Source: an uncultured Lachnospiraceae bacterium
Lineage (GTDB): Bacteria > Bacillota > Clostridia > Lachnospirales > Lachnospiraceae
Assembly: GCA_910577065.1 (NCBI GenBank)
Contig: CAJTLD010000037.1
Coordinates: 1 to 6,740 of the forward strand
Length of the DNA stretch: 6,740 nucleotides
Reading direction: 5' to 3'
Shown: piece after piece, positions 1-6,740 of the stretch
How the letters are laid out: the number at the start of each line of letters is the position of its first letter
Position numbering within the stretch: the stretch's first letter is position 1
Translations under genes and position numbers: made by a program
Notes under the pieces: model-generated
Database searches by the model: none
Told to the model about the DNA's origin: nothing
Seen by the model: only the letters and a program-made list of their open reading frames with translations

Positions 1-16
1 CGATGCCGCCGCATCG
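1..16. repeat. Perfect short inverted repeat at the left edge
   Basis: CGATGC (1-6) and GCATCG (11-16) are exact reverse complements separated by the 4-base loop CGCC. No T-run follows, so it is not a convincing intrinsic terminator. It lies inside the possible C-terminal coding fragment and may be coincidental, or it may be part of a larger structure cut by the window edge. Confidence 0.35.
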
Positions 17-111
17 CCGTCGAAATTTTGCCTAGCACTGGCACAAAGCAGGTGTTTCCAAACTTCAATTCCTGGTCGGATGGAGTACTAGGTATTGTAA
101 AAGTATTATAA
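1..111 (+). CDS. Possible C-terminal fragment of an unidentified upstream protein
   Basis: The first forward frame is open from the left edge to a TAA at 109-111 and would give 36 residues, ending in FPNFNSWSDGVLGIVKVL. The base composition is less AT-rich than the leader that follows, and the composition change falls close to the stop, which is why I list it. I do not recognise the family. A second forward frame is also open over most of the stretch, and so is one minus-strand frame (roughly 87 down to 1), so the coding strand is not certain. No start codon or RBS can be seen because the gene would begin off-window. Bases 1-16 form a perfect 6-bp inverted repeat within this frame. No terminator hairpin follows the stop. 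Confidence is low. Confidence 0.25.
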   Translation, partial: RCRRIAVEILPSTGTKQVFPNFNSWSDGVLGIVKVL

Positions 112-212
112 GGGAATAATCTTACAAAAAAGTGACAGGCAGCCGTCATATAATTTCTGTATCCACCAAATCAATGACATAAAATCAAAAAATAAATATT
201 GTGTAGATACTA

Positions 213-249
213 TTGATACCTTGTGTTAAAATGTGTATATTATTATAAA
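213..249 (+). promoter_or_regulatory. Putative sigma-A promoter for the YfhO-family gene
   Basis: Two overlapping sigma-A-like pairs are visible. TTGATA (213-218) and TATATT (236-241) are separated by 17 bp. TTGTGT (221-226) and TATAAA (244-249) are also separated by 17 bp. The first has the better -35 and the second the better -10. Either would give a leader of roughly 45-55 bases before the ATG at 301. AT-rich DNA produces such matches by chance, so the exact hexamers are uncertain even though a promoter somewhere here is likely. Confidence 0.45.
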
Positions 250-266
250 TGCAAATCTTATGCAAA
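249..266 (+). repeat. Phased direct repeat ATGCAAA, 11-bp period
   Basis: ATGCAAA occurs at 249-255 and again at 260-266, exactly 11 bp start to start, about one helical turn. It sits directly after the promoter-like -10 elements and before the RBS, where an operator or an RNA-level control site could act. OmpR-family response regulators often bind direct repeats with such spacing. Assigning a regulator here is speculation, and A-rich DNA makes chance repeats common. Confidence 0.3.
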
Positions 267-283
267 AATATATATTTTACATA

Positions 284-290
284 GAAAGGA
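284..290 (+). promoter_or_regulatory. Ribosome binding site of the YfhO-family gene
   Basis: GAAAGGA lies at 284-290, with 10 bases between its last A and the ATG at 301. The spacing is slightly long but workable. The other nearby ATG, at 291, would be in contact with this site and opens an unrelated frame, so 301 is the supported start. Confidence 0.7.
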
Positions 291-300
291 ATGATAAATA

Positions 301-3006
301 ATGACAGAACAGAAAAACGATCACTATTACGGCATATTTACCATGATTTTCATTGTTATGGTTCCCATTATCTACTTTTCATTTTTTAAAACGCAGAAAA
401 ACCTGATCTGGGATCGCGACGGGCTGCGTCAGCATTACAATGCCTTGGTGTATCTGGGACAATGGGGACGGGAAATCATTGAGAATATCTTTCAAAACCA
501 TAAATTCCAGGTTCCCCTTTGGGATTTCCATATCGGCTATGGTTCTGACATTATTACCACCTTCCACTATTATGTGATTGGCGATCCGCTCAACCTGCTC
601 AGCGTCTTTGTTCCGTCGAAGCATACGGAATATTTATACAGCGCCCTTATTATCCTGCGCATATATTTATCCGGCCTTAGCTTTAGCTACTACTGCCGGC
701 AGATGGGAAAAAGCAATTCCGCCGTACTTGGGGGCGCGTTCACCTATGCGTTCTGTGGATTTATATTATACGCCGGTATCCGCCATCCATACTTTGTAAA
801 TCCCATGATATATTTTCCCCTGCTGTTAGCGGGAGCGGAATGGGTATTCCGGAAAAAAAATCCCGCCCTTTTTATTTTCATGGTATTTATTTCGGCCATC
901 AGCAACTTCTATTTCTTTTATATGATTGTACTGGCTGTAATCGCCTATGTCGGCATACGCTTTTTTACGCTTAGCCATGAAAGCATCTTAAAAGAAGCCG
1001 TATCGGTTATTGCCCGGTTCGCCGGTTTTGCCATAGTGGGGGTCAGTATGTCCGCCGTCATACTGTGCCCGGTTCTCGTACAGTTTTTCGGCACAAACCG
1101 GCTCGGCAACAAAAAAGAAATTCCCCTGTTGTTTGAACCGAATTTTTATGTGCGCTTTATTCCGTCTTTCCTGACCGCGGAACATTTCGGGACCTGGACT
1201 ATCCTGGGGTTTGCAGCGCCGGCGCTGCTTGCGGTTCTTGTGCTGTTTGGAACCAGGAAAAAATACCTGCGCTTAAAAATCACATTATGTGTTGCGACGG
1301 CGCTATTGTGCTTGCCGTACGCCGGTAATGTATTCAATGGCTTTGCCTATGTGTCAAACCGCTGGTGCTGGATTTATGCGTTTCTTATTTGCTACATCCT
1401 GGTCACGGTCTGGGACGATATGGTTTTATTGAACGGCGCTTCCAAACGGTTCATTTTGGCGGCAAGCGCGCTCTACGCCTTACTTTTTGTACTGATGCAG
1501 GCCAAAGCCGGACGTATTTGGCTTTTCCCCGTCATACTATACGCCGTCCTGCTGGCAGCTGCATTTGCCGCCTCCCGCTTCCAGGCCAAAACGCGCGTTC
1601 CAAAAATTGCAAGCGGATGCTTTCTATTCGTTACCCTGCTCCATATCGCTGCAAATGCTTACAACCTCTACAGTCCCGATATGCGCAAATATTCTTCACG
1701 CTTTGTAACAATGGGCACGGCTTTACAGCAGATTCTTGAAACGCCTCCCACGGCGTTAAAACACATCAAAAAAACAGACGATTCCTTTTACCGGTATGAA
1801 ACGAACGACCTGGAAGTTTTAAACGCCGCAACCATAGCAAAAGAAAACGGGGTCCAATATTACTGGAGTTTGGAAAACGGAAATATTTCCAGTTACTTAA
1901 AAGACATGTCGCTGCGCTCATTTGTGATACACAACTATAAGGATCTGGATCACCGTACCTTTTTGGACGCTTTGGCCGGCGTGAAATATTATATCCGCAA
2001 AAACCCCTGCGACGTACCGTTCGGCTTTCGGTTAAACGATACGATTGCGCTGTTGCCATGGACGGTTTATCAGGTTTATGAAAACCAATACGCACTGCCT
2101 TTAGGATACACCTATGATTCTTACATCCCAAACGAAACATGGCAGGACATGGAGGACTACGAACGGCAGGAAGCGCTGATGCAGGGGCTTGTAACAGATC
2201 CTGCGCAGGAACAAGAGGCCTTAAGCCATTTCCCAAAAACAGATCTGACATTTTCGTCGCAGATCATGGGTTATACGGTTTCTCCCGGAAAAGGCGTTAA
2301 AATGCTGCCCAGCAGTTCGTTTCGGATCAAAAAGAAGAATGCCAAACTGACTCTGTCATTTACCGGGCTGAAAAACTGCGAAACATACCTTTCCGTACAG
2401 GGCGCAGTTATTATTCCGGACGACCCCATACGGGACGACTTGAATATTACCGTAAAATCCGGGGATTCCGAAAACCTGATGCGTTATATGTCCAACCGAA
2501 ACCGAAACTTTAAAAACCAGAAAAATTACCTGATTAACCTGGGATATCACGAGTCCCCTCAGACAGAAATTACGATTAAATTTCCGGCAAAGGGAACGTA
2601 TTCGTTTGAAAGCTTAAAAATCATCTGTCAGCCAATGGATCATTATTCCGGACAGATTGCCGCGCGCAAGGCGGATATCTTAGAAAACGAGACGCTCGAC
2701 ATTAACACGGTCTCCGGAACCGTCTTCCTCTCCAAAGATAAGATTCTCTGTTTATCTATCCCTTACAGCAGGGGCTGGCGCGCATGGGTCGACGGCAAAG
2801 AACAAAAACCGATACGGGCAAACGGTATGTTTATGGCCTTGCCTCTGTCAAAAGGACGTCACGAAGTCCGGCTGCACTATCGGACGCCCGGCCTTACCGC
2901 AGGAGTTTTGATCAGCATGGCGGGGTTTATTGTGTTTTACATTTTATGGAAGCTTTCATTACCGATTTTCGTACCTGAAGAAGACGAATTCCCGCTAGAA
3001 CTATAA
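301..3006 (+). CDS. YfhO-family polytopic membrane protein (GT-C-type glycosyltransferase)
   Basis: This 901-residue integral membrane protein has about 12-14 predicted helices. The first is near residues 11-29, a dense cluster runs to about 452, and a last helix spans about 867-885. A large extracytoplasmic region fills about 455-865. YfhO-like marks are WDRDG (37-41) and PLWDFHIGYGSD (72-83) in the first outer loop, where GT-C enzymes carry acidic catalytic residues, NRWCWIYAF (353-361), and the C-terminal YSRGWRAWVDGK (822-833) followed by GRHEVRLHYRTPG before the final helix. Length and layout match full-size YfhO proteins. In Bacillus subtilis, YfhO works with the GT2 enzyme CsbB to add GlcNAc to lipoteichoic acid outside the cell, using an undecaprenyl-phosphate-linked sugar. 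The sugar and acceptor here are unknown. No GT2 or flippase partner lies in the window. The start is set by the RBS at 284-290. The last 80 bases overlap the convergent permease gene. Confidence 0.85.
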   Translation: MTEQKNDHYYGIFTMIFIVMVPIIYFSFFKTQKNLIWDRDGLRQHYNALVYLGQWGREIIENIFQNHKFQVPLWDFHIGYGSDIITTFHYYVIGDPLNLLSVFVPSKHTEYLYSALIILRIYLSGLSFSYYCRQMGKSNSAVLGGAFTYAFCGFILYAGIRHPYFVNPMIYFPLLLAGAEWVFRKKNPALFIFMVFISAISNFYFFYMIVLAVIAYVGIRFFTLSHESILKEAVSVIARFAGFAIVGVSMSAVILCPVLVQFFGTNRLGNKKEIPLLFEPNFYVRFIPSFLTAEHFGTWTILGFAAPALLAVLVLFGTRKKYLRLKITLCVATALLCLPYAGNVFNGFAYVSNRWCWIYAFLICYILVTVWDDMVLLNGASKRFILAASALYALLFVLMQAKAGRIWLFPVILYAVLLAAAFAASRFQAKTRVPKIASGCFLFVTLLHIAANAYNLYSPDMRKYSSRFVTMGTALQQILETPPTALKHIKKTDDSFYRYETNDLEVLNAATIAKENGVQYYWSLENGNISSYLKDMSLRSFVIHNYKDLDHRTFLDALAGVKYYIRKNPCDVPFGFRLNDTIALLPWTVYQVYENQYALPLGYTYDSYIPNETWQDMEDYERQEALMQGLVTDPAQEQEALSHFPKTDLTFSSQIMGYTVSPGKGVKMLPSSSFRIKKKNAKLTLSFTGLKNCETYLSVQGAVIIPDDPIRDDLNITVKSGDSENLMRYMSNRNRNFKNQKNYLINLGYHESPQTEITIKFPAKGTYSFESLKIICQPMDHYSGQIAARKADILENETLDINTVSGTVFLSKDKILCLSIPYSRGWRAWVDGKEQKPIRANGMFMALPLSKGRHEVRLHYRTPGLTAGVLISMAGFIVFYILWKLSLPIFVPEEDEFPLEL
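2927..3006. other. 80-bp convergent (tail-to-tail) coding overlap
   Basis: The YfhO-family frame ends with TAA at 3004-3006 (+). The permease frame ends with TAA at 2929-2927 (-). The shared 80 bp encode YfhO residues 876-901 (the second half of the last helix plus an acidic tail ending EEDEFPLEL) and the last 26 permease residues (part of its last helix and the basic tail RKSVMKASIKCKTQ). Both ends look like genuine protein termini. No intergenic space remains for a dedicated terminator for either transcript. Confidence 0.85.
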
Positions 3007-3940
3007 TAAGCAGTACAACCGAAGCAAAGCTTACGGCCGGATTTGTAAATTCCCGCATCTGATCCGCCGTAAGCGCCGCCGGATCCGACACATAATCCTG
3101 CAGCCGATCCGACCACTGGCGCAGCCCCGCGGTTCTCATTGCCTTTAAAAATCCGCGGTAATTCCCGGCCGCTATCACCGCGTACCCGCACGGGACGCTA
3201 AACGCCATCCACCAGGTCTTACATATGCTTTCCCGAAACGCCATCCCGTTTAAAAATCCGCTTTCCATCCCAAGCTGTTTTAACAGTCCGTACTCCTGTC
3301 TGCAGAACTGATCCTGCAGCCTGTGAAAATGAATATACAAAAGCAGAAACAAAAACAGCACAACACCGTGCAAAACGCCATAAATACACAAAATCCGGAT
3401 ATAAACATTTCGTGCCGCAGCAAGTTCCTCGGCGTCTGAGCCATACTCCATCTCCTGCTCCTTAAAAATGTCGGCAAGCCTTTTCTGCGTTGCTTCAAAC
3501 GAAGAGACCCTGCCAAGATCCACTTCCAGGCGGTTGTGGCAAACCTGCTTTTTATCTGCCTTCGCCACGCGCTGCGCCAGCGCTTCTGACGCAATAATCC
3601 CATACTCGTACATAAAAAAGTTTGTCCGCATCCTCCATTTAAGCGGCAAATCCTGTATTACCGCCCCCACTTTGACCGGAGTGCGCCCCGGAAGGCTGTC
3701 AAGATTTTCAAACCTCAATGGAACGGACTGCTGTGACTCGGCGCTTACAATCTCCGCCATGTCCCCCGGATGAATGGTGGTTTCCCGGATGCCGCCTTCT
3801 TTTTGCCCGGACATCCCCAAACCCTCGTATTGCCCTAACAATACAATTATTTCTTCACCGTTTAAAAATGCTTCTTCATTCAGCCCCTGCAGAGAAAAAT
3901 CCCGCTTTAAATCTTTTAAAATTTCCCCCCGCCGATTCAT
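2927..3940 (-). pseudogene. FtsX-like ABC transporter permease, C-terminal part (frame-shifted)
   Basis: This 337-residue frame encodes the end of the second half of the permease that begins at 5579. About 175 mostly extracytoplasmic residues come first, then helices near 181-203, 240-258 and 301-321. Between the first two lies RQEYGLLKQLGMESGFLNG, the cytoplasmic loop motif that follows the penultimate-domain helix in FtsX/MacB-type permeases. The tail LLQVRKSVMKASIK is typical of the basic end of such proteins. The ATG at 3938-3940 has no Shine-Dalgarno sequence upstream (the bases before it are a T-run and CCTATT), so independent translation is unlikely. The frame is open upstream of that ATG for only about ten codons, to a TAA near 3974. 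It is best read as the continuation of the upstream fragment after a one-base shift. If the shift is a sequencing error, this is simply residues 547-883 of an intact protein. Confidence 0.8.
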
Positions 3941-5579
3941 AATAGGAAAAAATTGTACTGGGAATCTTTACGCTGTTCTGTTCGTATTTTTCTTTTACAC
4001 ACTGTTCGACCGGACTGTTTTCTTTTCCCTGCCAGGAAAGAATATGGGTCTGATCCATTGTCTGAAACCCAAGCTTTTGGATTCCAATCAGCGAACAAAT
4101 TTCATCTTCCGTTGTCTTATCCATCCCAAAATACATATTGTAAGTCATATCGCCGCCGCCGAGGCTCCCGTCTGCAAATGTCGTATAATACATAAACGGG
4201 CGTGTTTTTGACGCCGAAAAATCATGGCTTATTTCCGCCGTCAGCGCATACGTCTTGTATGCCTCGTACATTTTATTTAGGCACAATACCAAAAACAGGC
4301 ACACGCCAAACGAAAACAACGCAAACGCCGCCTGCTGCACAGGATGCAGCTTTCTCTGGCGCCGCAGGAATATACGCCCCACGTTCCGTTCCCTTTTCGT
4401 ATCCCGGCGCAGGCATCTTAGCTGCCGTTTTGTAATCCCGCCGCTGTTTTTGCTCAGGTTTTTATCTCTGCCGGACGCCCATGCGCACACTACGGAAAAC
4501 AAAATCATGCCAAACGCCGCCAACATCTGCAAAAAGAAATCCTCCGGGTAAAAAGTAAAAAAATAGGGAATGGAAAGCCCTGACGAGACGCCGGCGCAAA
4601 CCGCGGCAAAGACCGCATAAGGGACTGCCATGCCAAGAAACGCGTAAGGAAGCGCGCCGCAGGCCGCTTCCATAAAAATCATCGCCTTTATCTGCGCTTT
4701 ATCCGCTCCCGCGCTGCGCAGCCTGTAGTACCATTTCCTGCGCTGCGATACATAAGAGAGCATCAGATATCCCATGGCCAGCGCGCCGATGCACGTTAAA
4801 AGCAGCCGGACGGCGTCAAACGTTTCTTTTGAACCCCAGACCCGGTTCTCGTAAACGTAGCTGTTGTACTCCCGGGCATGGCCTTCGATAAAAAACGCCT
4901 GTGTAAATTCATCCATATCAAGGTTTTCGTAGTTTCTGTCAAGCTGGTAAAAATACGTAGCATAACGCGGCGCGGCGACGCGGGCAAACCCTTCTTCTGT
5001 TACAATACAGTTTGGCAGAGGATACCGAAACTTGTGCTTCCAGTTTTCCGCAAAACTTTTCACCGTCCCGGACAGCAAATAGTCCGCTTCCAAAACTTCC
5101 CCTTCCGAAAGGATTCTGACACGTATTGTCTGCCCCAGTTCATAGCTGTACCCCATCGCGGAAAGGGATGCTAAATCCATTGCAATTTCCGTTTCTGTCT
5201 GCGGGAACCGTCCTTCATACAATGTAATATTCCCCAGTTTTTTTGCCGCTTCATCCACCGTTCCAATGCAAACGCCCGCCGGTTGCTGCTGCTCGTCTGC
5301 CAGAGACGGCCCGCTGACACATTTGCCGCAGGTTTTTAAATACGGATGATCCATTTCTGAAAACAAAACTGCGGAATCTTCGTAATCTTCCACGGCTGAG
5401 ATTACCCAGTCCCCATAATTTAAATAATTCGTTTCCATCAGGTAACGGTCCATAATATTTTGGAACAGCGTAACAGACGACATAAACAGCGCCGCCATAA
5501 ACGCCGCAAGGGAAACATACCACATTTCCCGTTTCCGCCGTTTCTGCCCTGTCAAAATCATTTTCAAAAAAATCCCCAT
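3876..5579 (-). pseudogene. FtsX-like ABC transporter permease, N-terminal part (frame-shifted)
   Basis: The chosen ATG at 5577-5579 follows AAAGGAGAG with good spacing. The frame runs 567 residues to a stop at 3876. Layout: basic N-terminus, helix about 20-40, extracytoplasmic domain about 41-255, helices about 256-277, 301-329 and 347-368, a basic cytoplasmic linker about 369-416, helix about 417-435, then a second extracytoplasmic domain. RRKWYYRLRSAGADKAQIKA after the second helix is the FtsX loop motif, repeated in the C-terminal fragment. This is the two-module, 8-helix permease architecture. Such permeases work with a cytoplasmic ATPase to export peptides or lipids, resist antimicrobials, or drive envelope processes; the substrate is unknown. 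The gene lies 118 bases after a histidine kinase. The final residues, after about SYYESAG, are out-of-frame read-through. As read, the product lacks three helices and would probably not work. Deleting one base gives 883 residues, ordinary for this family. Confidence 0.85.
3925..3952 (-). other. Frameshift interval in the permease gene, two homopolymers
   Basis: On the minus strand this interval contains a T6 run (3952-3947) and a G6 run (3930-3925). Moving from the upstream to the downstream permease frame needs removal of one base (+1 shift). With G6 read as G5 the join is IFSYYESAGEILKDLK. With T6 read as T5 it is STIFPIMNRRGEILKDLK. Both are smooth protein, so the sequence alone does not say which run changed. 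The full span 5579 to 2927 is 2653 bases, and 2652 is a multiple of three, consistent with a single-base excess. Confidence 0.8.
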
Positions 5580-5697
5580 AAGCTTCTCTCCTTTCGGCCT
5601 TCCACAGGACGCGCAAGAACATTTGCCCTCGCAATCTGCACGCGCCCGCCCTTTTATAAATACCATACCCGGAAAACCTTACAGGAAGGTGACTCTT
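5580..5697 (-). other. Kinase-permease intergenic gap
   Basis: This 118-base gap is where the ATPase gene often sits in kinase/ABC-permease modules, and it is too short to hold one. Just after the kinase stop there is a weak 5-bp hairpin on the minus strand (ACCTT, loop CCTGT, AAGGT, at 5690-5676) followed by TTTTCC. At most it is a weak attenuator. In the permease frame, upstream of its supported start, a short reading stretch encodes CEGKCSCASC (5633-5604), opening after an in-frame TAA near 5681. I see no clear promoter, so co-transcription with the kinase is the default reading. Confidence 0.5.
5586..5594 (-). promoter_or_regulatory. Strong ribosome binding site that fixes the permease start
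   Basis: On the minus strand AAAGGAGAG precedes the ATG at 5579, with 8 bases between AGGAG and the ATG. It decides against the earlier in-frame ATG at 5664-5666, which has only an AAGG about a dozen bases away and would add 29 residues including a cysteine cluster ahead of the membrane protein. Confidence 0.85.
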
Positions 5698-6740
5698 TTA
5701 TAATTTCTCATTTTTTAAAGCATATACCGGCAATACAACTGCAAACACCGCTCCGCCCTCCTCGTGGTTTGCGGCATGGATTACGCCGAAATGCCGCTCG
5801 ATAATCAGTCTGGCCAGATTTAACCCAATACCGGAATGCGATTTTTTTGCGTTATGGGGAATATAAAAACGATCAAAAATATAAGGCAAATCCTGCGGGA
5901 AAATACCAGGGCCATGATCCCGCACCGTAATTTTCATGCCCTCCGCCGTCCGGGAAACCAAAACCTGTACCGGCAGGCCGCTTTTATCATGCTCCAGGCA
6001 ATTTTTCAAAATATTTAAAAAGGCTTCTTTAAGCCATTCGAAATCCCCGTAAAACGGTCCAACCGGGCCGGACGCCTTTTCTGCGGACACGATAATCCTT
6101 TGTTCCGCATCCGGCAGGATATTTCTACACTCTTCCAAAAGCTGCTCCATCCCAAACGGTTCTTTGCGCATTATAATTTTTCCCGCTTCCAGCCTTCCGA
6201 TATTCAAAAGACGCTTCATAAGCGACTCAATTCCCCCTAAATGCGAAAAACATTCCAAAATCCGTTCTTTTTGCGCGTCGTCCGCTTCTTCTAACGCCAG
6301 ATCCAGGGAAATAGAAATACAGCTTAACGGCGTTTTGATCTGATGCGCGACATTTTCTATAAACATCTGCGTATCGCTGTTTTTTTTCTGCAAATACTGC
6401 TCTTTTGCGCAGAGCAATCCCAAGGTATCCGAAATTTCACAAATCAGCGGCGCGCCAAAAAACGGGTAGCGTTCCGGCTTCAATCCCTTCCAGTCCTTCC
6501 TCGCATCGCGGATATCTCCGCACAAAGCCTCTTCCTGGGACATACGCTGTTTTTTCCGCCGTAAAAACAAATAAAACAGGAACACCAAAAGCGCCGCCTG
6601 CATCAAAAGCATCCCTATATAGGCCTGATCCCATCCGCTCTTTTTCAACAGGTAATCCGTCCCTTTCTGGGTATATCCAAGCGCAATCATAGCATGTTCC
6701 CCTTCGGGCATTTTGTCCCAGTACAGACTCTCTTCAAACA
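5698..6740 (-). CDS. Sensor histidine kinase (N-terminus beyond the right edge)
   Basis: The frame is open to the window edge and adds FEESLYWDK before the first in-window methionine at 6711, so the gene is 5'-truncated by the window and that methionine is probably not the start. Residues here count from it. At least 38 visible residues, presumably the end of an extracytoplasmic sensor region, precede a helix at about 30-50. A linker and dimerisation region follows with the H-box NVAHQIKTPLSCI (phosphoacceptor His123). The ATPase domain has an N-box EAFLNILKNCLEHD (229-242), G1 box DHGPGI (265-270), F-box IFDRFY (278-283) and G2 box SGIGLNLAR (293-301). All catalytic boxes are intact. It should autophosphorylate and pass phosphate to a response regulator, probably encoded upstream off-window. 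The visible outer segment is longer than the under-25-residue loop of intramembrane-sensing BceS-type kinases. The downstream permease suggests it controls, or responds to, that transporter. Confidence 0.93.
   Translation of the reverse strand, partial: FEESLYWDKMPEGEHAMIALGYTQKGTDYLLKKSGWDQAYIGMLLMQAALLVFLFYLFLRRKKQRMSQEEALCGDIRDARKDWKGLKPERYPFFGAPLICEISDTLGLLCAKEQYLQKKNSDTQMFIENVAHQIKTPLSCISISLDLALEEADDAQKERILECFSHLGGIESLMKRLLNIGRLEAGKIIMRKEPFGMEQLLEECRNILPDAEQRIIVSAEKASGPVGPFYGDFEWLKEAFLNILKNCLEHDKSGLPVQVLVSRTAEGMKITVRDHGPGIFPQDLPYIFDRFYIPHNAKKSHSGIGLNLARLIIERHFGVIHAANHEEGGAVFAVVLPVYALKNEKL

Larger units (their letters stand above)
112..300 (+). other. AT-rich leader upstream of the YfhO-family gene
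   Basis: This 189-base non-coding stretch is much more AT-rich than the genes around it, and I see no credible ORF on either strand. From left to right it holds a TATAAT at 149-154 with no suitable -35 hexamer, overlapping promoter-like elements at 213-249, a phased ATGCAAA repeat at 249-266, and an RBS just before the start at 301. No riboswitch-like conserved structure was recognised. A long T-tailed hairpin that would end an upstream transcript is also absent. Confidence 0.6.

Noticed and set aside
149..154. Perfect TATAAT in the leader as a promoter -10
   Set aside because: No acceptable -35 lies 16-18 bp upstream (A-run only). The nearest -35-like GTGACA is just 11 bp away.
291..300. 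ATG at 291 as an alternative start upstream of the YfhO-family gene
   Set aside because: It is out of frame with the 901-residue protein, soon hits a stop, and directly abuts the AAAGGA site with no spacer.
1766..2251. 161-codon open frame on the minus strand inside the YfhO-family gene
   Set aside because: It lies wholly antisense to a well-supported membrane protein, has a proline- and arginine-rich low-meaning translation and no RBS context. It is a shadow frame.
3924..3931. G-GGG-GGA slippery heptamer in the permease frame, suggesting programmed -1 frameshifting
   Set aside because: The downstream frame is reached by a +1 shift (or loss of one base). A -1 shift leads to the wrong frame, so the classical heptamer mechanism does not fit.
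3774..4211. 145-codon forward frame across the permease frameshift region
   Set aside because: It is antisense to both permease fragments, which carry clear FtsX features. Its translation shows no domain-like pattern.
5580..5666. Alternative earlier ATG at 5666 giving a 596-residue N-terminal permease frame
   Set aside because: There is no good Shine-Dalgarno sequence at that ATG, whereas AAAGGAGAG stands 8 bases ahead of the ATG at 5579. The family normally begins with a short basic stretch before the first helix.
5676..5690. Hairpin after the kinase stop as an intrinsic terminator
   Set aside because: The stem is only 5 bp with two G-C pairs and is followed by TTTTCC rather than a long T-run. 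It is too weak to call.
1..6740. CRISPR arrays, tRNA or rRNA genes, complete insertion sequences, prophage or toxin-antitoxin genes
   Set aside because: I saw no spaced repeat array, cloverleaf, rRNA-like stretch, transposase or matching terminal inverted repeats. The coding content is accounted for by the three large genes.

Overview
The window reads like a chromosomal segment of a low-to-medium GC Gram-positive, most likely a Clostridia/Lachnospiraceae-type Firmicute. The basis is strong purine-rich ribosome binding sites, AT-rich intergenic DNA next to moderately GC coding DNA, a YfhO-family envelope protein, and an FtsX-type ABC permease beside a sensor kinase with an HQIKTPL phosphoacceptor box. 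This is an inference from style and gene content, because no marker gene is present.

Layout: positions 1-111 hold an open frame that may be the tail of an unidentified upstream gene. Positions 112-300 are an AT-rich leader with plausible sigma-A promoter elements, an 11-bp-phased ATGCAAA direct repeat and an RBS. A 901-residue YfhO-family polytopic membrane protein runs rightward over 301-3006. Everything from 2927 to the right edge is on the minus strand: a sensor histidine kinase (5698 to beyond 6740, N-terminus off-window), then after a 118-base gap a large 8-helix FtsX-like ABC permease (5579 down to 2927).

The permease is split into two reading frames. Removing one base between about 3975 and 3876 restores a single 883-residue protein. 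Two six-base homopolymers lie in that interval, so a homopolymer indel (mutation, reversible slippage or sequencing error) is the simplest explanation. The downstream half has no RBS of its own.

The kinase and permease fit the common Firmicute pattern in which a two-component system sits beside, and usually controls, an ABC exporter or detoxification transporter. The response regulator and the ATPase are not in the window and would have to lie past the right edge or elsewhere. The YfhO gene and the permease converge and overlap tail-to-tail by 80 bp, with the last membrane helix of each encoded partly in the shared DNA. YfhO proteins are envelope glycosyltransferases, or predicted to be, so both units concern the cell surface, but nothing here shows a functional link. 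I found no strong case for a wholly new system. The split permease, the missing ATPase and the overlapping 3' ends are the points worth checking.
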